Assembly: GCA_016191435.1 (NCBI GenBank)
Contig: JACPOQ010000001.1
Span: forward strand, 62,001 to 126,000
Reading direction: 5' to 3'
DNA: 64,000 nucleotides
From: Chloroflexota bacterium
GTDB taxonomy: Bacteria > Chloroflexota > Dehalococcoidia > Tepidiformales > Tepidiformaceae
Below, piece by piece: positions 49,097-57,840 of this stretch (positions are counted from its first letter, which is position 1; each line of letters begins with the position of its first letter). The notes beneath the pieces were generated by a model. That model worked only from the letters and a program-made list of their open reading frames with translations. It was not told the origin of the DNA and did not search any database. A program made the position numbers and the translations under genes.

Positions 49097-50458
49097 ATGA
49101 GAGTGTCGCGCGAGCAGCTGGTGGCGGCGTTTGGGCGCGCGGGGTTCGAGCTGTGGGTCGTGGGTGGCGACCTGCGCGACCAGATCCTCGGTATTGGCGG
49201 CGGCGACGAGGACTTCGCGACCAACGCCGGCCCGGACCAGGTGGAGGCGCTTGCGCGGGCGCTCGGGGCGAACGTCACGACCGTGGGAAAACGGTTCGGG
49301 ACCATCGGCGTGCTGCTCGATGGGCGCTGGACCGAGATAACGACCTTCCGGGGCGATTCTTACGCCGGCGGCACGCGCTGGCCGGAGGTGACGTTCGGGG
49401 CGAGCATCGAAGAGGACCTCGCCCGCCGCGACTTCACGATCAACGCGCTCGCGCGAGAGGCAGGCACGGGCCGCGAGCTCGACCTCTATGGCGGCCGTGC
49501 GGATATCGCGGCGCGGGTCATCCGGGCGGTCGGCGAGCCCGAGCGGCGATTCCGCGAGGACCCCTTGCGCATCCTCCGCGGCCTGCGGTTCGCGGCGAAG
49601 CTGGGATTCGAAATCGAGCCGGCGACGCTGGCAGGGATGGCGGCGACCGTCGAGCTGCTGGCGACGCTTTCGCAGGAGCGCATCACAGCCGAGCTGGACA
49701 AGCTGATTCAAGCGCCGCAAGCGGGCCGCGGGCTGGAGCTCATGCGCGACGTTGGCGCCCTACCGGTGATCCTGCCGGAGCTCGTGCCGATGGTCGGGTG
49801 CGAGCAGAACCACTGGCACCAGTTCGACGTCTGGGGCCACACGGCCGCAACGGTGCAGGCGATGATGAAGGAGGGGCCGCACGTGCGCGCGCGCTGCTGG
49901 GGGGCGCTGCTCCACGACCTGGGGAAGCCGGCCGTGCGGCACGTGAAGAAGGATGGGGAGTGGGGCTTCTACCGGCACGATGCGGTCGGGTACGAGCTGG
50001 CGGGGCCGCTGCTCGACCGGCTGAAGCTCGCGCACAAGGACGCAGCCATCATCCGGCTGCTCGTCCAGCGGCATATGGACCGGCCGAACATCGCCGAGCG
50101 GCGCTCGGTGCGGCGCTTCATCGCGAAGAGCGGCGGCTACTGGGAGGATCTGATCGCACTGAAGCGCGCGGACAACGCGAGCCACACCTACGACGACAAC
50201 GCGTACCACGACGCACTGGAGTCATACTGCCGCCAGATCGTGGCGGAGGACGAGGCGGCGCTGCGGGCCGAGAGTCCGCTCACGGGGGATGACCTCGTAG
50301 CAATGTTCCAACGGGAGCCGGGGCCGTGGATCAAGGCGATCAAGGCGCGACTGAGCGCGCTCGTGCTCGATGGCGAGCTCGCGCCCGGGGACCGCGCCAA
50401 CGCGGAGCGCATCGTGCGCCAGAGTTCCGAGTTCCGGGTTCCGGGTTCCGAGTGCTGA
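49097..50458 (+). CDS. cca: CCA-adding tRNA nucleotidyltransferase with HD domain
   Basis: 453 residues from ATG 49097. Head: ELWVVGGDLRDQILGI then GGDEDFATNA (catalytic D-x-D), DLARRDFTINALA, and RFREDPLRILRGLRFAAKLG of the RNA-binding/neck region. HD phosphohydrolase domain: WHQFDVWGHTAATVQAM and ALLHDLGKPAVRH. It repairs or builds the 3' CCA end of tRNAs, with 2',3'-cyclic phosphodiesterase activity likely from the HD domain. The final residues FRVPGSEC come from the TTCCGGG/TTCCGAG repeat word, so the repeat has entered the gene end. Confidence 0.92.
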   Translation: MRVSREQLVAAFGRAGFELWVVGGDLRDQILGIGGGDEDFATNAGPDQVEALARALGANVTTVGKRFGTIGVLLDGRWTEITTFRGDSYAGGTRWPEVTFGASIEEDLARRDFTINALAREAGTGRELDLYGGRADIAARVIRAVGEPERRFREDPLRILRGLRFAAKLGFEIEPATLAGMAATVELLATLSQERITAELDKLIQAPQAGRGLELMRDVGALPVILPELVPMVGCEQNHWHQFDVWGHTAATVQAMMKEGPHVRARCWGALLHDLGKPAVRHVKKDGEWGFYRHDAVGYELAGPLLDRLKLAHKDAAIIRLLVQRHMDRPNIAERRSVRRFIAKSGGYWEDLIALKRADNASHTYDDNAYHDALESYCRQIVAEDEAALRAESPLTGDDLVAMFQREPGPWIKAIKARLSALVLDGELAPGDRANAERIVRQSSEFRVPGSEC

Positions 50459-50487
50459 GTGAGGCCCGAGGCCCGAGTTCCGAGCCG
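50422..50487 (+). repeat. TTCCGAG/TTCCGGG/GGCCCGAG word cluster at the cca 3' end
   Basis: Seven or more 7-8 base words in tandem. The first half is translated as the last 11 codons of the CCA-adding enzyme and includes its stop. Related to 22883-22935, 51621-51650 and 57841-57865. Confidence 0.75.
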
Positions 50488-50633
50488 GTGTCACACGGCG
50501 GCGGTGTTCATTGCCGCCAGGTACGGTTCCGGGCAGGTCCAGGGGACGTTTCGCAGGGCCCGGGACATCCAAGCGTGCGACGTGTCGCTGGTCGCGCCCT
50601 GCGACGCCACGACAACCGAGAGTCTCCGCCAGC

Positions 50634-51614
50634 CTACTCGGTCCTTTCCGTGCGGCGGACGGCGAGGGCGGAAATGGCCTCGAGGCAGACGCGGTGCGCG
50701 ACTTCGGCGGTGATGCCGGCGCTGTCGTAGGGCGGCGAGACTTCGACCACGTCCATGCCGGCGAGCTCCACTTTGAGGACGATTTCGCGGACGGCGCGGA
50801 GGAGCTCGCGGGCGGAGAGGCCGCCAGGTTCGGGAGTGCCGGTGCCCGGCGCGAACGCGGGGTCGAGGACATCAACATCGACGGAGAGGTAGATGAGGTC
50901 GGGGCCGTCGAGCGCTTCGGCGATGGCGTCGGTAAGCACGGCGTCGAAGCCACGGCGTTCGATCTCGGCCATGAAGTGCGTGCGCAGGCCATGTTCGCGC
51001 ATCCATTCGATCACGGCGGGCGGCGGCCAGTAGCCACGGAGCCCCACCTGCACGAAGTTGCGGCCGGCGACGTGGCCGGCCTCGATCAGGCGGCGCATCG
51101 GCGTGCCATGGCTGAGCGAGACGCCCCAGGACTCGTCGGCGGCATCGGCGTGCGCATCGAAGTGGACGATGCCGACGCGGCGGCCGTGGTGATCGGCGAC
51201 GGTGCCGGCGGCAGGGTAGGTGATGGAGTGGTCTCCGCCGAGGACGATGGGGATGCAGTTGGGGGCGGCTTCGAATAGGGCCGCGAGCTTCGCCCGGATG
51301 GCGTCGTGGCTGCGGGGGATATCACCGGGGATGCAGGCGGCGTCGCCGGCGTCGATGGCGGTGAGGTGCTTGAACGGCTCGACTCCGAGGCCGAGGTGGT
51401 TGAGCGACCACTGTGTCAGGTTGCCGGCGGCGCGAATGGCGCGCGGGCCGAAACGGGCGCCGGGGCGGTGCGTGACGGCGACATCGAAGGGCGCGCCGAC
51501 AATGGCGATATCGGGGGCAGCGGCGCGGATTGCCTCTGGTTCGTGGACCCACGGGAGGTGAAGGAACGTGGAGATATCGGCGTACGCGGGGTGGAGGCGG
51601 GGGTCGGTGGACAT
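50634..51614 (-). CDS. speB: Agmatinase/ureohydrolase family protein
   Basis: 326 residues from ATG 51614. Manganese ligands are all present: PIVLGGDHSITYP (His), VGIVHFDAHADAADES (DAHAD) and LIYLSVDVDVLDPAFAPGTG (SxDxDxxDP). N-terminal DIAIVGAPFDVAVTHRPGAR is the family opening. It hydrolyses agmatine or a related guanidino compound to an amine plus urea. Exact substrate among arginase, agmatinase, guanidinobutyrase and proclavaminate types cannot be fixed; agmatinase is the commonest for this length. Confidence 0.9.
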   Translation of the reverse strand: MSTDPRLHPAYADISTFLHLPWVHEPEAIRAAAPDIAIVGAPFDVAVTHRPGARFGPRAIRAAGNLTQWSLNHLGLGVEPFKHLTAIDAGDAACIPGDIPRSHDAIRAKLAALFEAAPNCIPIVLGGDHSITYPAAGTVADHHGRRVGIVHFDAHADAADESWGVSLSHGTPMRRLIEAGHVAGRNFVQVGLRGYWPPPAVIEWMREHGLRTHFMAEIERRGFDAVLTDAIAEALDGPDLIYLSVDVDVLDPAFAPGTGTPEPGGLSARELLRAVREIVLKVELAGMDVVEVSPPYDSAGITAEVAHRVCLEAISALAVRRTERTE

Positions 51615-51620
51615 GGGTGA

Positions 51621-51650
51621 AGTTCCAGGTTCCGGGTTCCGAGTTCAGAG
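51621..51650 (+). repeat. AGTTCCAGGTTCCGGGTTCC word cluster
   Basis: Repeats of GTTCC(G/A)(G/A)G directly upstream of the agmatinase start codon (divergent side); same family as 50422-50487. Confidence 0.65.
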
Positions 51651-51881
51651 TGTAAGCCGCTGCCGGCGCTCGTGGGCGCCTGGCGGCGGGCAAGTCCTGA
51701 AGACCCGGCGGCCCAGCTCGAATTTGGTGTTCCCCAGGGCCCGCCGAAGCGGGGGTTGGCCCCGGGTGTGATCGTCGAGGGACTGCCGCGGCGGGGGTTC
51801 ACGGTCCAGAATTCGAAACCACCTGAGTCCAGCGCGTGCGGGCGGGTGTAGGATTCGCGCGATCGAGAGCGCCGGAGGGGC

Positions 51882-52433
51882 ATGGTGGGCGAGAAAGAGA
51901 CAGCGGCGGGGTTCCCGGGCGCCCGCACGGTGGGCCAGGCGGCCGCCGGCGGTACAGGGCCGGAAACCTTCGCGAAGGCCGCGAGCGGGTCGCAGAGCGA
52001 CCCAAAGAGCCAGGGCGACGCCGCCGCCGGCGGTGGGGCCGCCCCGGAGGCCGCCGCGGCTGCGATCGTCAAGAGCAAGAGCAACATCACGAACAATCGC
52101 GAGGCGAGCGACGAAGACGGCGGCGGGTCGCCGGACGCCGCTGAGGGCGGCATCGTCAAGAGTAAGAGCAACATCACGAACAATCGCGAGGCAGGCGACG
52201 ACGATAGCGATACGTTGTCGGACCCGGCGGCTGACGCGTCGCGGGCAGCGAACCTGAACCTCAGCAAGAGCAACATCAACTGCGAGGCCGGGGGTATGCC
52301 TGCGGGCGGCCCGGAGCCGGAAGAGGCGGTGAACCTGAATTCGAGCAAGAGCAACCGGGTCGCGACCGATGCGCCCGGCGGCGGGCCTGAGCCGGACGAA
52401 TCGACGAACCTGAACTCCAGCCGGAGCAATTAA
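51882..52433 (+). CDS. Small disordered protein with five KSxSN-type repeats
   Basis: 183 residues from ATG 51882 with GGAGGGG just upstream. No signal peptide or transmembrane helix. An Ala/Gly-rich leader of about 60 residues precedes five spaced motifs: IVKSKSNITNNREA (62-75), IVKSKSNITNNREA (91-104), NLNLSKSNINCEA (124-136), NLNSSKSN (151-158) and NLNSSRSN at the very C-terminus (176-183). Linkers of 12-20 residues are acidic and Gly/Pro-rich. The first two repeats are nearly identical in DNA, the others diverged. The design looks like a multi-core precursor peptide or a repeat-tag protein. Function unknown. Confidence 0.75.
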   Translation: MVGEKETAAGFPGARTVGQAAAGGTGPETFAKAASGSQSDPKSQGDAAAGGGAAPEAAAAAIVKSKSNITNNREASDEDGGGSPDAAEGGIVKSKSNITNNREAGDDDSDTLSDPAADASRAANLNLSKSNINCEAGGMPAGGPEPEEAVNLNSSKSNRVATDAPGGGPEPDESTNLNSSRSN

Positions 52434-52468
52434 CTTCTGGGCCCGTCTCGCGTTTCGCCCACAAAAGA

Positions 52469-52493
52469 CCGGGGCCGCCTGCGGCGGCCCCGG
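52469..52493 (-). terminator. Strong GC hairpin, terminator of the membrane-anchored protein gene
   Basis: Eleven-bp stem CCGGGGCCGCC/GGCGGCCCCGG with a three-base loop. The minus strand continues TCTTTTGTG, so it serves the gene at 52520-52834; it may also stop plus-strand readthrough from the KSxSN gene. Confidence 0.85.
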
Positions 52494-52519
52494 CCCGTAC
52501 GAGCGCCGGTGTGCGTGAG

Positions 52520-52834
52520 CTAGTTGGGCCGGCGGCTCATGGCCGCGAGGACGATCCCACCGCCGAGCACGGCCACGCCGAGCACGACGAGCGAAACCGG
52601 GACGGCAGAGCTGCTATCGGTGGTGCCGGTGCCAGTCGATGGTGCGGCCGGCGTGATGGAGGGCGCCTGGACGCCCGCAACGGCGGACCCCGTGGCGGTC
52701 GCGGTGGGGGTGGATTGCGCGAAGCTGGTATTCGCCGCGCCGAAGCCGGCGAGGCCCAGCAGGAGCGCAAAAGCGGCAACAAGGCCGAGCCATTTCTTCT
52801 GCACCGAGGTGCGTCGATCCGATGGTGCGTTCAT
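52520..52834 (-). CDS. Small secreted protein with C-terminal membrane anchor
   Basis: 104 residues from ATG 52834, GGAGAATTC upstream. Signal peptide 1-40 (WLGLVAAFALLLGLAGFGAA ... FAQS), a short Thr/Pro/Ser-rich region, and a C-terminal helix VPVSLVVLGVAVLGGGIVLA followed by SRRPN. This is a sortase-like layout without an LPxTG motif, so it is probably simply membrane-anchored. The same anchor style occurs in the stalked protein at 28875-29645. Convergent with the KSxSN gene, 86 bases between stops. Confidence 0.72.
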   Translation of the reverse strand: MNAPSDRRTSVQKKWLGLVAAFALLLGLAGFGAANTSFAQSTPTATATGSAVAGVQAPSITPAAPSTGTGTTDSSSAVPVSLVVLGVAVLGGGIVLAAMSRRPN

Positions 52835-53091
52835 GAATTCTCCGTTCTCCAGTGTGGGCTGGTGAAAGATCGGCGCTCGCCTGGGGAACGGACGAGAAGC
52901 CGTCCCCGTGGTGCTCACCCGCGCCGCGGCCGCCAAAATCGGCCTGTTGGCATCCGTGGTGGCGCGGGCGGCGAACTCAGACACCGTATGCAGGGCGCCC
53001 GAACGCGTGGCTCAATCTCGCTTGTGGTGCAGTAACAACCGGCTATCAGGCACGCGCTTTTCCCTGCACGGGAGAGCCGGTATCCCGAACC

Positions 53092-54795
53092 TTAACCGTC
53101 CGGCGCCACCGGCCCCATAGCGGCCGGCGCGCTCCGTTTGAACACCGCCCCGCCCGCGCTGTCGTACACGAGCTCGTAGCGGTCATCGCTCCAGAGCGAG
53201 TTGTAGAGCTCAGTGCAACAGAGCTTTCCCGCCGCCGTCGACGGCAGGAACACGTACTCGATCGGTTTCCCGACATCCGCGGACCAGCGGTCGAGGCACG
53301 CCGCGTTGCTGCCGGCGCAGCCCCAGGCGCGGTCGTGGGCGTAGATGGCGCGCGCGAAGGCGCCATCGGGCAGCCATTCGGAACCCTGGACGGTCGCGAT
53401 GCTCTGGCGGCCGGTGAGCGCGGGGAACCATTCCGACTCTTTGTCCACTTCCCAGGCCGCCTGCGGGATGACGAGGAAGGTCGCGTTGGTGGGCGTCGAG
53501 CTGGCAATCCACGCCATGGCGCTGCGCTGGTCGCTGGAGAGCGCGCGGAGGGTGGTCTCCTCGCCACGGTTGTTCGCGAGCGTGGGCACCGTGACGTAGT
53601 AGAGGAGCCAGCCGATCACGAGGGCGGCTTTCCAGTAGCGCTGGACGAGCTCGGCGCCGTCGTTGCGGGCAGGCGCGGGCGCGGGCGTACCTTCGCCGGC
53701 GTGCGAGCCGTGAGACGGGCGGTTGACGACGGGCAGGACGACCTCGGCAATGGCGATGCCGGCCATCAGCGCCACGGGGATGGAGGCGAACGTGGCGTAG
53801 GAGCGCTCATCGAGCAGCACGATGGCGATCCACCAGGCGGGGAGGAGGAAGCGGTTGCTGGTGAAGCAGACGAGCGCGCCGAGCAGCCCGAGTGCGCCGA
53901 TGACGGGGAAGTACGGCTCGCTGGTGGAGACGCCGCGGGCAAGCGCATCGACGACCACGCTGCGGGTGGCGGCATCGGAGAAGATGTTGCCGCCGGTGCT
54001 GTTGGCGTCGAGGAACAGGCCGATGCCGTGGTAGGCGACGACGGTGCCCCACCACGGCGCCGTGAGGGCGGCGGTGCCGGCGAGCAGCCACGCGGAGCTG
54101 ATGAGGCCCTGGCGGTGCAGCCCGGTCGCGACCCAAAAGACGGCAATGCTGAAGGCGAGGAACCAGGCCGTCTCGAGGTGGCTGAGCACGGTGCCGCCGG
54201 CAAAGAGGATGGCCAGCGGGAGGTAGCGGTTGTCGCGCTTTGTATACAGCAGGTAGACCTGGTGGAGCGCGAGCACCGCGAAAAGAAAGCCGAGTGACCG
54301 CGCAATGCCGCCCCCCATCAGCAGCCAGATGAAGGCCCGCGGGATCAGCCCGAACGCTGCCACGGAAGCGACGACGGCCACCTTCGAGGGCAGCATGTCG
54401 CGCGCCAGCTGGTAGACCGCGACAACGGTGAGGCCGGTGAACAGCAGCGGCAGGAGGCGGAACAACGCCGGCAGGCTCAGCGGCGTTACCTCATCGAGCA
54501 CTGCCGCGATGTAGAAGGCGAGCGGAGGATAGCCGAATGGGATCTGGCCGCCGTTGTAGGACGTGAATTCGGGCAGGCGGAAATGCGCCGCCTGGATATC
54601 GCGGGCCATGGCGAAGAAGAGGCCACCATCGTTCAGGGGAAAGTGCGCGGGGAGCACCTGCGCCGCGCGGACGACGATCGCGAGGAAGATGGCGCCGCCG
54701 AGGGCGATGTGGAAGGGCTCGAGCCGGGCGCTGAGGGAGCGCAGCCAATCGGCGGCCGGCCAACCTGCGGCCGCGTTTCGGGACACCTTCAGCAT
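53092..54795 (-). CDS. Multi-spanning glycosyltransferase-like membrane protein (GT39/ArnT-like fold)
   Basis: 567 residues from ATG 54795. About ten transmembrane helices. The first outer loop reads LPAHFPLNDGGLFFAMARDI then a long amphipathic region with FTSYNGGQIPFGYPPLAFYI; ND and the following acidic/aromatic residues match the catalytic loop of GT-C enzymes that use polyprenyl-phosphate sugars. The C-terminal 190 residues are a soluble outer domain (IASSTPTNATFLVIPQAAWE, LDRWSADVGKPIEYVFLP) with two CC/C pairs. It probably transfers a sugar to lipid or protein outside the membrane; donor and acceptor unknown. A promoter-like pair lies upstream. Confidence 0.82.
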   Translation of the reverse strand: MLKVSRNAAAGWPAADWLRSLSARLEPFHIALGGAIFLAIVVRAAQVLPAHFPLNDGGLFFAMARDIQAAHFRLPEFTSYNGGQIPFGYPPLAFYIAAVLDEVTPLSLPALFRLLPLLFTGLTVVAVYQLARDMLPSKVAVVASVAAFGLIPRAFIWLLMGGGIARSLGFLFAVLALHQVYLLYTKRDNRYLPLAILFAGGTVLSHLETAWFLAFSIAVFWVATGLHRQGLISSAWLLAGTAALTAPWWGTVVAYHGIGLFLDANSTGGNIFSDAATRSVVVDALARGVSTSEPYFPVIGALGLLGALVCFTSNRFLLPAWWIAIVLLDERSYATFASIPVALMAGIAIAEVVLPVVNRPSHGSHAGEGTPAPAPARNDGAELVQRYWKAALVIGWLLYYVTVPTLANNRGEETTLRALSSDQRSAMAWIASSTPTNATFLVIPQAAWEVDKESEWFPALTGRQSIATVQGSEWLPDGAFARAIYAHDRAWGCAGSNAACLDRWSADVGKPIEYVFLPSTAAGKLCCTELYNSLWSDDRYELVYDSAGGAVFKRSAPAAMGPVAPDG

Positions 54796-54912
54796 GCGAG
54801 CGCCTCGTCCGGGATACGGTGGGGATTAGTGTCGCGAGTCGCCCGCGCGAGTGCATAACGAGCGGCACAAACCGGCCGGACGCTTGCATTACAACGCGCC
54901 GCCCGGACGCGG

Positions 54913-54932
54913 CTTGCTCGCGCGTGAGCAAG
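54913..54932. promoter_or_regulatory. Inverted repeat overlapping the start of transcription of the membrane GT gene
   Basis: CTTGCTC-N6-GAGCAAG, 7-bp arms, immediately downstream of the predicted -10 (54934-54939, minus strand). Position fits an operator or 5' hairpin. Confidence 0.45.
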
Positions 54933-54933
54933 G

Positions 54934-54962
54934 ATAGCAGCGCCGCCGAAAGCTTCCGTCAA
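54934..54962 (-). promoter_or_regulatory. Sigma-70-like promoter of the membrane GT gene
   Basis: On the minus strand TTGACG (54962-54957), a 17-base spacer and TGCTAT (54939-54934). The TTGACG is a near-consensus -35 in a GC-rich setting. Confidence 0.55.
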
Positions 54963-55065
54963 TCACGGGGCGCGGCTCTCGGGGGACCTGGAGCGTCGCC
55001 GCAGCATCGCTGCAAAGGACGACCGGTGCCCCGCCGCCGAATCGGCGTGCCTGGGGGACGCTGCC

Positions 55066-57789
55066 CTACTCCTCGGTGACGGCGGGGAGGGCGAAGCCAA
55101 ACTCGGTACCGCCGCCGGGCCGGAGTGCGGCCCAGATGCTGCCGCCCTGCGCTTCGACAAGCCGGCGGCAGACGGCAAGCCCGAGGCCTGCGCCGGGCGC
55201 GGCCCGCGCGGTCCGCTCGGAGCGGAAGAAGGGCTCGAAGATGTGGCTGGTTTCTTGTTCCGGGATGCCCGCACCGCGATCCAGCACCCTGACGATGACA
55301 TAGCCGCCCTCTTCCGTGACGGTGATTTCGATGGGTTCCCCGGCGGGGCTGTACTTCTCGCTGTTGCTGAGCAGGTTTTCGAGCACCTGGTCGAAGTACG
55401 TCGGCTGCGCGTCCACCGGCGAGAGGCCGCTGGCGATTGAGACGCGGAGCTCGCGGCCGGGGTAGCGCACGTTGTGGTTGGTCACCACGCGCGCCACGAG
55501 CCGCTGAGCCAGGAGCGGTTCGGTGACGACTTCGCCCCGGCCTTCGACGCCGGCGAGCACGAGCATGTTCTCGACGAGCCGCTGCAGCCGTTCGGCTTCG
55601 CGCGTTATGTCCCTCAACGAGGAGAGACGCGACCCTTCATCGAGGATGGCGCCGTGGCGCGTGAGCAGCGAAGCGTGGCCCAAAATGCTGGTCAGGGGCG
55701 TGCGCAGCTCGTGCGAGACGAGCCCCAGGAACTCGTCCTTCAAGACGTTCGCCCGCTGGAGGGCTTCCTGTGCGTGCTTGATGGCTTCGATCTCAGTGGC
55801 GGCACCGAGCCAGCGCGGGGTCAGGGTGCCGTCGGGGAGTGGGCTGGCGCGGCCGAGGTACCAACGGTACTCCCCGCCGCGCATGCGCAACCGGTACTCG
55901 CATTCCCAGGTCTGTTGGCCGGCGAAAGCCGTGCCCCAGGTCTCGTTCACGCGGTCGATGTCGTCCGGGTGGATGACGCCGGCCCACGCCTCGAGGTCGG
56001 TGGGGTCGAGCCCGGTGACTTCTTCCCAGCGGCGGTTGTAGAAATCAGCCACGCCATCAATCCCGGTCACCCAGACAATCTGCGGTACCGCATCGATGAG
56101 CGCACGGTAGCGGGCATCGCTGGTGCGGAGGGCCTCCGCAGTCCGTACCCTCTCGGCGAAGAGGCGCGCGTTCGCGACGGCAAGCGCGGCGCGGCTCGCG
56201 ATCTCCTCGGCGAGCGCGCGGGCGTCGAGGCTGAATCCTTTCGCGGCGGGCGCGAGCGAAAAGGTGATGGCGCCGAGGGTGGCGTCTCCCTGGCGCATGG
56301 GCACGGTGACGAACGAGTGCGCCCCCACGCCGCGTCCGGGCGCTCCTCCCATCCGCGTCTCGCCGGTGCGGACGACGGCCGCGATCGCCTCGGCTTCCTT
56401 GGCCCCGGTCACGGTGGCCGCGGGCTCGCCGAAGGCGACGGCGCGGGAGAGATGCCCATCGGGGCCTACGATATCAATGCAGCAGCGGTCGGCGATGGCG
56501 GGGACGGCGACGCGCGCGATCGATTCGAGCGTTTCCTGCGGGTCCAGCGAGGCGGTGAGTGCACGGCCGAGCTCGGCTCGCAGCTGTTCGCGGTCGGCGG
56601 CCAGGCGCTGTTCGTGGATATCGGTGGCAGTGACGAACCAGTTGATGACGGCGCCTTCGAACGACTGCATGGGCACGGCCTGGGCGAGATGCCAGCGGAA
56701 GGCGCCATCCGCCCGCCGGAAACGGAGCGTGTCGGTGAAGGTAGCGCCGCTGGCGATGGCGGCCCGGAGCGCCTCGCTGCCATTGCGGGCATCGGCAACA
56801 TGGATGGCTGAGAGCCAGGCACGTCCATACGATTGTTCGGGGCCAAGGCCCGTGTAGTCGCACCAGCGGCGGTTGACGAAGACCGCTTCGCCGCGCTCGT
56901 TGGCGACGAACACGAGCTGGGGGAGGGCTTCGATGAGCGTGCGGTAGCGGCCTTCGCTCAGGCGCACGGCTTCCTCGGCGAGCTTGCGAGCGTGGATGTC
57001 GGTGGCAGTGGCCACATAGGAAGCCGCGGCGCCGCCGGCGTCCCTGCGGACGATGGCCCGGGCGATGTGCCAGCGGTACTCGCCGTCGTGCCGGCGGAGG
57101 CGGATCTCGCTCTGCGTGGGCGCCTCGCTGAGCGAGGCAATAGCCGATGCGAGCATTGCGCGGTCCTCGGGGTGCACGAATTCGATCCACAGCTGGCCGG
57201 GGAGCTCGTCCGGCTTGAGCCCGAAGTATTCCCGATAGGCATCGTTGCAGGTAGCGATGTGGCCGCCGGGCAGGACCTCCACGACGATCGAGGGAAGGGC
57301 CGTGGTGATAGCCTGCAGCCGGGCGAGTGCCGCTTCGCGCTCCCGCTCGGCCACCGTGCGGTCGTGGATATCGAGACCGCTGGAGACCCAGCCGAGCAGT
57401 TGACCCTCGCCACCAATGGCGGGCACGAAGCGCGCCCGGTGCCAGCGGTACTCGCCGTCGTGGCGGCGCAGGCGGATCTCGCCCTCCCAGGGTTCGCGGC
57501 GGTCGCGGACCGCGGCCGGGTCCGGGAGGAGCGCGAGGTCGTCGGGATGGACAACCTGGCGCCAGCCGCGCGCTTCGGACTCTTCGGCGGTGAGGCCGGT
57601 GTACTCGAGCCAGCGGCGGTTATAGCGCGCGGCCGACTCGTCGAGCCGCCGCTCGATAATCAGCGCGGCAACCGAATCGGCGAATGCGCGCTCGCGCAGC
57701 GCCTCGTTGCGGGCGCGGGCGAGGTCAGCGGCGCGGCCGGCGTCGCCCGCCGGGCCTGGCGCCGGGTTGCCCGGATCGCTCTCCTGCAT
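55066..57789 (-). CDS. Multi-PAS sensor histidine kinase
   Basis: 907 residues from ATG 57789 (GGAGG eight bases upstream; GTG 57804 also possible). Four PAS domains at about 45-150, 160-275, 285-400 and 565-685, each with a PAC-type GEYRWH or AFRWHL segment. A GAF domain at about 410-555 (VTVPMRQGDATLGAITFSLA). HisKA at about 690-755 with VSHELRTPLTSILGH (phospho-His), then HATPase: VLENLLSNSEKYSPAGE (N box), VRVLDRGAGIPEQ (G1) and GAGLGLAVCRRLVEAQGG (G2). No transmembrane helix or receiver domain: a cytosolic sensor, probably of redox, light or small molecules. No response regulator gene is adjacent. Confidence 0.92.
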   Translation of the reverse strand: MQESDPGNPAPGPAGDAGRAADLARARNEALRERAFADSVAALIIERRLDESAARYNRRWLEYTGLTAEESEARGWRQVVHPDDLALLPDPAAVRDRREPWEGEIRLRRHDGEYRWHRARFVPAIGGEGQLLGWVSSGLDIHDRTVAEREREAALARLQAITTALPSIVVEVLPGGHIATCNDAYREYFGLKPDELPGQLWIEFVHPEDRAMLASAIASLSEAPTQSEIRLRRHDGEYRWHIARAIVRRDAGGAAASYVATATDIHARKLAEEAVRLSEGRYRTLIEALPQLVFVANERGEAVFVNRRWCDYTGLGPEQSYGRAWLSAIHVADARNGSEALRAAIASGATFTDTLRFRRADGAFRWHLAQAVPMQSFEGAVINWFVTATDIHEQRLAADREQLRAELGRALTASLDPQETLESIARVAVPAIADRCCIDIVGPDGHLSRAVAFGEPAATVTGAKEAEAIAAVVRTGETRMGGAPGRGVGAHSFVTVPMRQGDATLGAITFSLAPAAKGFSLDARALAEEIASRAALAVANARLFAERVRTAEALRTSDARYRALIDAVPQIVWVTGIDGVADFYNRRWEEVTGLDPTDLEAWAGVIHPDDIDRVNETWGTAFAGQQTWECEYRLRMRGGEYRWYLGRASPLPDGTLTPRWLGAATEIEAIKHAQEALQRANVLKDEFLGLVSHELRTPLTSILGHASLLTRHGAILDEGSRLSSLRDITREAERLQRLVENMLVLAGVEGRGEVVTEPLLAQRLVARVVTNHNVRYPGRELRVSIASGLSPVDAQPTYFDQVLENLLSNSEKYSPAGEPIEITVTEEGGYVIVRVLDRGAGIPEQETSHIFEPFFRSERTARAAPGAGLGLAVCRRLVEAQGGSIWAALRPGGGTEFGFALPAVTEE

Positions 57790-57840
57790 GGATCTCGCCT
57801 CCACCCGGAACTACCCCGCGCGCGAGTGTAGCGCATTCAT

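Noticed and set aside
52852-54297. Plus-strand frame antisense to the membrane glycosyltransferase gene
   Set aside because: Arg/Glu/Gly-rich shadow; the minus-strand product has clear membrane topology and a promoter.
55474-56811. Plus-strand frame antisense to the histidine kinase
   Set aside because: The kinase reading frame contains intact H, N, G1 and G2 boxes; the antisense frame has none.
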